DNA from: Candidatus Methanomethylophilaceae archaeon
GTDB taxonomy: Archaea > Thermoplasmatota > Thermoplasmata > Methanomassiliicoccales > Methanomethylophilaceae
NCBI GenBank assembly: GCA_017395275.1
Contig: JAFPVN010000070.1
Location: 1-6,844 of the forward strand
Reading direction: 5' to 3'
Length of the DNA: 6,844 bases
Below, in pieces: positions 1 to 4,151 of the stretch (position 1 is the first letter of the stretch; the number at the start of each line of letters is the position of its first letter). A program made the position numbers and the translations under genes. The notes below the pieces were generated by a model. That model saw only the letters and a list, made by a program, of their open reading frames with translations, made no database searches and was not told the origin of the DNA.

Positions 1-124
1 GAAGTCCTACACGGATTTCCCGCAATTCCGCGGCAGCTTACCATGCACTAAACGCAGCATCGAACGCCATCGTTATCTTCAATTGTGTCTTTCTATCATC
101 ATCTGTCCGGGGATCGTTCCGCGT
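1..124. other. Left-edge region without a convincing gene
   Basis: This lies downstream of the membrane protein stop codon. Short readable stretches exist on both strands, including a minus-strand ATG at 44 that stays open to the edge and plus-strand frames open from base 1. None shows the C-ending codon bias of the neighbours, a ribosome binding site or recognisable protein content. No T-rich run follows the membrane protein stop on the minus strand, so no terminator can be called. The region may hold the end or start of a gene that continues outside the window. Confidence 0.4.
3..17. repeat. Imperfect direct repeat of the tRNA-Gln 3' end (possible att-like site)
   Basis: Bases 3-17 (AGTCCTACACGGATT) match 997-1011 (AGTCCTGCCCGGATT) at 13 of 15 positions in the same orientation. 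The second copy is the 3' acceptor strand and 3' T-stem of the tRNA-Gln gene on the minus strand. An intact tRNA, a segment beyond its 3' end, and a partial copy of that 3' end at the far side is the layout left by tRNA-targeting integration. No integrase is visible, the match is short and imperfect, and the window edge prevents extending it. Chance similarity remains quite possible. Confidence 0.3.
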
Positions 125-976
125 TCACCGGGTCTTCACGAGTTCCCTGTACGAGAACACGATCTGATACGTTGTGATCAGCGAGATCGCGACACAGACG
201 AGCATCCCGTTGCCCAGATTCACCCAGAACTCCATGCCGGTATCCTCGCCCCCGAACTCCGATAGCATCGCGACTTGCAGAATGAACATCGAGAATATCG
301 CGCGGTTCATACCGAATCTCTTGACGCTCCCGAATATCGGATCGGAGAATCCGCGGAAGCGTATGACGTTCACAATCGCGGATATGAAGAAGATGAACGT
401 GAAGAGGGCGACCGCATAGATGAACAGGTCGGGATATACCACGTTCTGGTCGCCGTTCACGGCCATTATCACCATGGTGATCACGGCCATCGTCAGCGGG
501 ACCATCAGGATGCCGGTGTGGAAGGCCGTTCTGAGCCCATCGGCACGGTCCTCGCCCGTCCCCTGTATGTATTTGCGAAGGAGTATCACGCAGATCAGGG
601 CTATCAGCAGGTAGTATCCTGCGGCCGCATACATCCATGACGATTCGGAATCCAGTCCCGATACAGTCAGGAGCACGGAGTATGCCAGTCCGAAGGCCAG
701 TTCCCCGTACAGGACGTACCTGCCTATCGCGTACCTGTTCTCCCTTATCCTCCTCGGCAGACCCCAATCGAAAGAGTGCTTTATGATCAGCACCAGGAAG
801 TAGATCCCGATCCCGAGCACGTATGTGGAGAACGCATACAGCGCGAACGATACGGGATTCATCTCGTTCCCGGTGACGAACACCAGTATGAGTGCCAGTG
901 CGCAGAATGCTGCCTCGGTGATGAAAAGGACAGGTTCGGGATGGTAAAGTCTTCTCAGCCACGCATCCTTGTCCAT
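125..976 (-). CDS. Polytopic membrane protein of unknown function, about eight transmembrane segments
   Basis: The 283-residue product has eight hydrophobic segments at roughly 16-35, 43-66, 84-106, 114-133, 153-173, 182-205, 224-240 and 250-275. There is no signal peptide or soluble domain, and both ends are short. The loop between segments 2 and 3 is basic (RRIREN, 75-80). Residues about 43-106 and 182-240 share a faint pattern (LYAF/IYAV, a Pro-containing loop, a further helix) offset by about 140, hinting at a 4+4 duplication. From memory, a family of uncharacterised proteins in gut Firmicutes has the same organisation and similar wording around residues 182-238 (YP-x-IYA..., then a loop like SPVLSAAK, here DPIFGSVK). 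No catalytic or transport motif is visible, so no function is assigned. The start codon lies 16 bases after the CCA of tRNA-Gln and the only upstream help is a weak AGGA. The gene is therefore probably read from the tRNA promoter. The gene is real on length, hydropathy pattern and position; its role is unknown. Confidence 0.85.
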   Translation of the reverse strand: MDKDAWLRRLYHPEPVLFITEAAFCALALILVFVTGNEMNPVSFALYAFSTYVLGIGIYFLVLIIKHSFDWGLPRRIRENRYAIGRYVLYGELAFGLAYSVLLTVSGLDSESSWMYAAAGYYLLIALICVILLRKYIQGTGEDRADGLRTAFHTGILMVPLTMAVITMVIMAVNGDQNVVYPDLFIYAVALFTFIFFISAIVNVIRFRGFSDPIFGSVKRFGMNRAIFSMFILQVAMLSEFGGEDTGMEFWVNLGNGMLVCVAISLITTYQIVFSYRELVKTR

Positions 977-992
977 GGTATCCTGAAAGGGA

Positions 993-1068
993 TGGTAGTC
1001 CTGCCCGGATTCGAACCAGGGTCACCGGCTCCAAAGGCCAGCATGATTGACCACTACACTACAGGACT
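993..1068 (-). tRNA. tRNA-Gln (anticodon UUG), CCA encoded
   Basis: The minus strand folds as a full cloverleaf. The acceptor AGTCCTG (1062-1068) pairs with CAGGACT (997-1003), the discriminator is A at 996, and CCA follows at 993-995. The D arm has a 3-bp stem and G18G19. The anticodon stem CTGGC/GCCGG encloses the loop CTTTGGA, giving anticodon TTG at 1032-1034 for CAA glutamine codons. The variable loop is TGAC, and the T arm is CCTGG/CCGGG around TTCGAAT. The mature body is 73 nt (996-1068) with no intron. The A1-U72 pair is the archaeal tRNA-Gln feature that, from published GatDE work, helps the transamidase act on Glu-tRNA-Gln. Base 37 is G, so this tRNA is not a substrate of the t6A37 methylthiotransferase encoded just upstream. 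No T-run follows the 3' end, so read-through into the membrane protein gene is likely. Confidence 0.97.
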
Positions 1069-1091
1069 GTACCTGCCCCATCTGTGAACAA

Positions 1092-1106
1092 TTAAATTAA
1101 CTTTCC
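1092..1106 (-). promoter_or_regulatory. BRE/TATA promoter for tRNA-Gln, overlapping the upstream stop codon
   Basis: The minus strand reads GGAAAG (purine-rich, BRE-like, 1101-1106) followed by TTAATTTAA (1092-1100). The AT box lies 24-32 bases before the tRNA 5' end at 1068, the spacing expected between an archaeal TATA box and its start site. It includes the TAA stop of the methylthiotransferase gene. Assignment rests on sequence and spacing only. Confidence 0.6.
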
Positions 1107-2324
1107 CACAAGGTAGGTGGAAGCGCAATCCGTGACCTCTACGTCGACGAAATCGCCTATGTTCAGTTCACCCTCGATGGTCACCGGCCTGTAGTTGCCG
1201 GTCCTGGCTATCATCGTCCCGGGGCGTCCGTTCTCGGTCACCAATACCCTGAACCTCTGACCGATGAGCTTGGAGTTGACGTCGTATTCCACGGTGTTCT
1301 TCACCTCGGTGAGCTCCTGGGACCTCTCCTTGACGACGTTTCCCTGGACCTCCTTCATCTCCGCCGCTTCTGTTCCGGGCCTTACGGAGAACCTGGTGAT
1401 GTTAACGGTATCCGCGCGCAGCTTGCGCAGAAGTGCGATCGTCTTCTGATGGTCGGAATCCGTCTCCCCCGGGAATCCGCAGATGATGTCGGTGGCGATG
1501 CTGATGTCGGGGATCTCGTCCCTCAGGCGGTTGACTATGCCGAGGAAGGAGTTGACGGTGTAGTGCCTCTTCATGTCCTTCAGCACCCCGTTGCTCCCGC
1601 TCTGGACGGGGATGTGCAGGAACCTGTACACCCTATCGTCCTTCAGGACATCGATCATGTCGTCCAGTATCCTCTCCAGATAGTTCGGGTTCATCATCCC
1701 GATCCTTATCCTGTAGTCGCCGTCGAACATCAGTAGTTCTCTCAGGAGCTTCCCCAGGTCCGTACCTATGTCCAGGCCGTAGCATGCCGTATCCTGCGCG
1801 GTGACCAGGATCTCCTTCACGCCGGAGTCGATCAGGTCCCTGAACTCATCCACGAGTTCATCGACGGGCCTGCTGATCAGCTTCCCCCTTGCAAGCCTGG
1901 TTATGCAGTACGTGCAATGACCCAGACATCCCTGTGCTACCGGAAGGATCGCCGTTCTCCCGTAGGGTGTGCGCTCGGTGCAGCACCCCGTGCCGAATTT
2001 GCTCTCCACCATCCCAGTGAACAGGTCGTAGTCCTCCGGAGGGACCACCACTGCGTTGGGGAGCCTGAGCATGATCCTGCTCCCCTGCACCTTGTCCATG
2101 CACCCGGTGACTATGACGTCCTTCCCGGATGCGCGGAGCTCGTTCATCCTCTTGATCATCCGCTTCTCAGTGGTATCCACGACGGTGCAGGTGTTCAGGA
2201 TGACTATGTCCGCTTCCTCGGCGGAGCCGACCCTCTCGTGGCCCAATGACTCCATCTTCCGGGCGTGCTGTTCGCCCTCGCCGTAGTTCATCGTACATCC
2301 GTACGATTCGACGAAGTACCGCAT
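1092..2324 (-). CDS. tRNA t6A37 methylthiotransferase, archaeal e-MtaB/CDKAL1 type (radical SAM, MiaB family)
   Basis: This cytosolic [4Fe-4S] enzyme would add a 2-methylthio group to N6-threonylcarbamoyladenosine at position 37 of ANN-decoding tRNAs, giving ms2t6A and steadying codon-anticodon pairing. All three MiaB-family domains are present in 410 residues. The N-terminal UPF0004 domain carries the cluster cysteines C10 (ESYGCTMN), C46 (LNTCTV) and C75 (VTGCM). The radical SAM core has C133-x3-C137-x2-C140, and later HIPVQSGSN (237-245) and DIICGFPGETD (279-289). A TRAM domain lies at about 346-408. The YGCTMN start and overall length fit the archaeal/eukaryal branch rather than bacterial MiaB or RimO. 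The start at 2324 puts the YGC motif at its usual depth. No good Shine-Dalgarno site is seen, but the ATG begins 2 bases after the aIF2-beta TGA, so translational coupling is likely. Substrate assignment is by family, not from the sequence alone. Confidence 0.93.
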   Translation of the reverse strand: MRYFVESYGCTMNYGEGEQHARKMESLGHERVGSAEEADIVILNTCTVVDTTEKRMIKRMNELRASGKDVIVTGCMDKVQGSRIMLRLPNAVVVPPEDYDLFTGMVESKFGTGCCTERTPYGRTAILPVAQGCLGHCTYCITRLARGKLISRPVDELVDEFRDLIDSGVKEILVTAQDTACYGLDIGTDLGKLLRELLMFDGDYRIRIGMMNPNYLERILDDMIDVLKDDRVYRFLHIPVQSGSNGVLKDMKRHYTVNSFLGIVNRLRDEIPDISIATDIICGFPGETDSDHQKTIALLRKLRADTVNITRFSVRPGTEAAEMKEVQGNVVKERSQELTEVKNTVEYDVNSKLIGQRFRVLVTENGRPGTMIARTGNYRPVTIEGELNIGDFVDVEVTDCASTYLVGKLI

Positions 2325-2326
2325 CT

Positions 2327-2962
2327 TCAGCGGGTGGGGTTCTCGTTGGTCCTCTGGGCGAACGCGGTCTTGGCCGAGATGTTGGTGATCTTGGCGTTGA
2401 CCTTGGCGCCCTTCACGGTACCGGGTACCACAACGAGATAGTCCATGAACTTCCCGGTCCCGTCTCCCTTCTTACCGACGTCATTGATGAACACCTCGAT
2501 GACGTCCCCGACCTTCAGCGAGTTGTTGGTGTCGCTCCTGGAGGTCTTCTTGACGTTGACGGGCCTGCGCGCACCGCATGCCTCGCACTCGAGGATCAGC
2601 GTCCTGCCGTCCTTGAGGAGCTTGGTGTCGGGGCGTCCGCACTCTGAACAGATGACGAAGGTGTCGGTGTAGGTCTGGATCTTGTCCTGGATCGCAGCGG
2701 GGCTGATCTTGGACTTGAGGACGACCCTGCGTCCCTCGATGTTACCGGGGGTACCGAGTTCCCTGAGCAGGAACTGGAGGACGTGGTCGTTGTCCCTCCT
2801 GAGTACGTCGGTGATGTCGAGGAAGTTCCTGACGACTGTGATCTTTCCCTCCTGTATGACGTCCACTTCGGGGACGGTGAACCTGTCGTGGTTCTCTGCT
2901 ACCTCGGGAAGCTTCTCCTTTGCCCTGTCGAGCAATGCAAAATAATCGTCGTCTGCTGTCAT
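2327..2962 (-). CDS. eif2b: Translation initiation factor 2 subunit beta (aIF2-beta) with C-terminal TRAM domain
   Basis: This is the beta subunit of the aIF2 GTPase complex that brings Met-tRNA-i to the small ribosomal subunit. The 211-residue product has an N-terminal helix (about 4-20), the aIF2-beta/aIF5 alpha-beta core (about 25-100) and a C4 zinc ribbon with C105-x2-C108 and C126-x2-C129, ending in ACGARRPV. A TRAM domain (about 149-205, starting LKVGDVIEVFIND) follows. Many archaeal aIF2-beta proteins end just after the ribbon near residue 135-140; the TRAM extension occurs in some euryarchaeal lineages and suggests extra RNA binding. The start at 2962 is preferred over an in-frame ATG at 3097: the extra 45 residues do not look like the family, and a TATA box at 2991-3005 would start transcription near 2974, inside that extension. 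The gene leads the minus-strand operon. Confidence 0.95.
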   Translation of the reverse strand: MTADDDYFALLDRAKEKLPEVAENHDRFTVPEVDVIQEGKITVVRNFLDITDVLRRDNDHVLQFLLRELGTPGNIEGRRVVLKSKISPAAIQDKIQTYTDTFVICSECGRPDTKLLKDGRTLILECEACGARRPVNVKKTSRSDTNNSLKVGDVIEVFINDVGKKGDGTGKFMDYLVVVPGTVKGAKVNAKITNISAKTAFAQRTNENPTR

Positions 2963-2990
2963 CTGTATCGCCTTGGCCCTCCCATGACCA

Positions 2991-3007
2991 TATTTAATAT
3001 ATAATTT
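2991..3007 (-). promoter_or_regulatory. TATA box of the aIF2-beta operon
   Basis: On the minus strand this AT stretch reads AAATTATATATTAAATA. Its centre near 3000 predicts a transcription start about 26 bases on, near 2974. That leaves a leader of about 12 bases containing AAGG before the ATG at 2962. It is the only strong AT-rich box on the left side of the divergent region and it supports the shorter start of aIF2-beta. Confidence 0.65.
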
Positions 3008-3061
3008 GGGATGCGCCGGTCCGGGCCAACCTCCCCTTATACGCGCGTTCACTTCTACAAG

Positions 3062-3072
3062 TTTAAATACAA
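3062..3072 (+). promoter_or_regulatory. TATA box of the rps12-rps7-fusA operon
   Basis: TTTAAATACAA lies about 63 bases before the rps12 ATG. A start site about 26 bases after its centre falls near 3092, giving a leader of about 38 bases. The ten bases TTAAATACAA recur exactly at 6441-6450 upstream of tuf. The box stands about 60 bases from the oppositely directed aIF2-beta TATA box, so the two operons diverge from one short regulatory region. Confidence 0.65.
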
Positions 3073-3119
3073 TAAGCCATATCGACGTCCACTTCACATT
3101 AACGACAATGTATAATTGA

Positions 3120-3125
3120 AGGTGA
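3120..3125 (+). promoter_or_regulatory. Ribosome binding site of rps12
   Basis: AGGTGA matches the archaeal anti-Shine-Dalgarno core and lies 4 bases before the ATG at 3130. It directly follows the stop of a three-codon reading frame (ATG TAT AAT TGA, 3108-3119). Confidence 0.75.
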
Positions 3126-3129
3126 AAAA

Positions 3130-3558
3130 ATGGGAAGAGGTCTTTACACCGCTAGGAAATTAAGGACTGACAGGCAGCGCCACCGCTGGCTGGACAGGGC
3201 ATACAAGAAGAGAGTTCTCAAGCTCAGGGAGAAATCGGACCCGCTCGAGGGATCCGCACAGGCTCGTGGAATCGTCCTCGAGAAGGTCGGAGTCGAGGCT
3301 AAGCAGCCCAACTCGGCTATCCGTAAGTGCGTCAAGATCCAGCTGATCAAGAACGGCCGTCAGATCACCGCGTTCGCGGTCGGAGACGGTGCGATCAACT
3401 TCATCGACGAGCACGACGAGGTCATGGTCGAGGGAATCGGTGGACGTATGGGAAGGTCCTACGGAGATATCCCCGGAGTCCGTTACAAGGTAATCAAGGT
3501 CAACAACGTCTCGCTGGACGAGATGGTCAGGGGCCGCATTGACAAGCCCGTGAGGTGA
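3130..3558 (+). CDS. rps12: 30S ribosomal protein S12 (uS12)
   Basis: uS12 sits at the decoding centre and helps check codon-anticodon pairing. The 142-residue product has the archaeal/eukaryal form: a basic N-terminal extension (MGRGLYTARKLR), the decoding-loop motif KQPNSAIRKCV with K58, P60, N61 and S62, and the second conserved loop GDIPGVRYKV with D113 and P115. Length and motifs are normal for archaea, and nothing suggests a streptomycin-type variant beyond the usual archaeal wording. It is the first gene of the str-type operon here; in many euryarchaea rpl30e and nusA precede it. Its TGA stop lies inside the ribosome binding site of rps7, five bases before that gene's ATG. Confidence 0.98.
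   Translation: MGRGLYTARKLRTDRQRHRWLDRAYKKRVLKLREKSDPLEGSAQARGIVLEKVGVEAKQPNSAIRKCVKIQLIKNGRQITAFAVGDGAINFIDEHDEVMVEGIGGRMGRSYGDIPGVRYKVIKVNNVSLDEMVRGRIDKPVR
3552..3558 (+). promoter_or_regulatory. Ribosome binding site of rps7, containing the rps12 stop codon
   Basis: GAGGTGA is a near-perfect archaeal Shine-Dalgarno site, 5 bases before the ATG at 3564, and its last three bases are the rps12 TGA. It decides the rps7 start: a GTG at 3555 in the same frame lies within the site and cannot sensibly be the initiator. Confidence 0.8.
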
Positions 3559-3563
3559 ATCGC

Positions 3564-4133
3564 ATGGAGAACAAAGCACTTATGTTCGGCAAGTACGACC
3601 TCGCGGAGGTCACCGTCGCTGACGGCGGTCTCGCGAAGTACATCGATCTGACCCCCACCAACGTCCCCCACTCCGGCGGAATCCACGCCAACAGGTGGTT
3701 CGGAAAGGCAAGGCTCAGCATCGTCGAGAGGCTCATCAACAACATCATGAGGACCGAGAAGTACACCGGAAAGAAGCTCAAGGCGTACAAGGCGGTCGAG
3801 GACGCGTTCGCAATCGTCGCCCAGAGGACCAAGCAGAACCCCATCCAGGTTCTCGTCCAGGGTCTCGAGAACGCAGCACCCCGTGAGGAGGTCACCAGGC
3901 TCCAGTTCGGAGGAATCTCCGTCCCCAAGGCCGTCGATGTGGCACCCCAGAGGAGGCTCGACATCGCCCTCCGCAACCTCTCCACCGGAGTCGTCGCGGC
4001 ATCGTCCAAGAACAAGAAGCCCATCTCGATGTGCCTCGCAGAGGAGATCATCCTCGCATCCAAGGGCGACATGACATCCTACTCCGTCGCCAAGAAAGAG
4101 GAAATCGAGCGTGTCGCACAGTCCGCCCGCTGA
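3564..4133 (+). CDS. rps7: 30S ribosomal protein S7 (uS7)
   Basis: uS7 nucleates folding of the 16S rRNA 3' domain and forms part of the 30S head near the E site. The 189-residue product shows the conserved family blocks in order: the archaeal N-terminal extension with LFGKY-like MFGKYDL, HSGGIHANRWFGKA, the TGKKLKAYK helix, NPIQVLVQGLENAAPREE, PQRRLDIALRN, and the C-terminal SYSVAKKEEIERVAQSAR. The ATG at 3564 is chosen because an ideal ribosome binding site lies 5 bases upstream; the GTG three codons earlier falls inside that site. Length is usual for archaeal S7. It is followed 18 bases after its stop by fusA, in the standard order, and is presumably cotranscribed from the rps12 promoter. 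Confidence 0.98.
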   Translation: MENKALMFGKYDLAEVTVADGGLAKYIDLTPTNVPHSGGIHANRWFGKARLSIVERLINNIMRTEKYTGKKLKAYKAVEDAFAIVAQRTKQNPIQVLVQGLENAAPREEVTRLQFGGISVPKAVDVAPQRRLDIALRNLSTGVVAASSKNKKPISMCLAEEIILASKGDMTSYSVAKKEEIERVAQSAR

Positions 4134-4140
4134 TCGTAAC

Positions 4141-4146
4141 AGGTGG
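4141..4146 (+). promoter_or_regulatory. Ribosome binding site of fusA
   Basis: AGGTGG stands 5 bases before the ATG at 4152, the same spacing as in rps7. It rules out the in-frame GTG at 4143, which is part of the site. Confidence 0.75.
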
Positions 4147-4151
4147 TAACC

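Noticed and set aside
1..44. Minus-strand ATG at 44 open to the window edge (MVSCRGIAGNPCRT)
   Set aside because: There are only 14 codons, no ribosome binding site or TATA box at proper distance, and rare codon choice; a partial gene cannot be supported.
99..1034. Minus-strand 311-codon frame overlapping the membrane protein
   Set aside because: It is Arg/Gly/Asp-rich, includes the tRNA gene, and lacks the hydrophobic periodicity of the real frame at 125-976.
776..1087. Plus-strand frame ending in VLPGFEPGSPAPKASMIDHYTTG
   Set aside because: The tail is the translated antisense of the tRNA-Gln gene, a well-known source of false proteins; the rest is opposite the membrane protein.
2327..3097. 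Longer aIF2-beta starting at 3097
   Set aside because: The added 45 residues do not resemble the family and span the TATA box that predicts a transcript start near 2974.
3555..3563. GTG start for rps7 three codons upstream
   Set aside because: The GTG lies within the Shine-Dalgarno site; the ATG at 3564 has ideal spacing. The same argument removes the GTG at 4143 for fusA.
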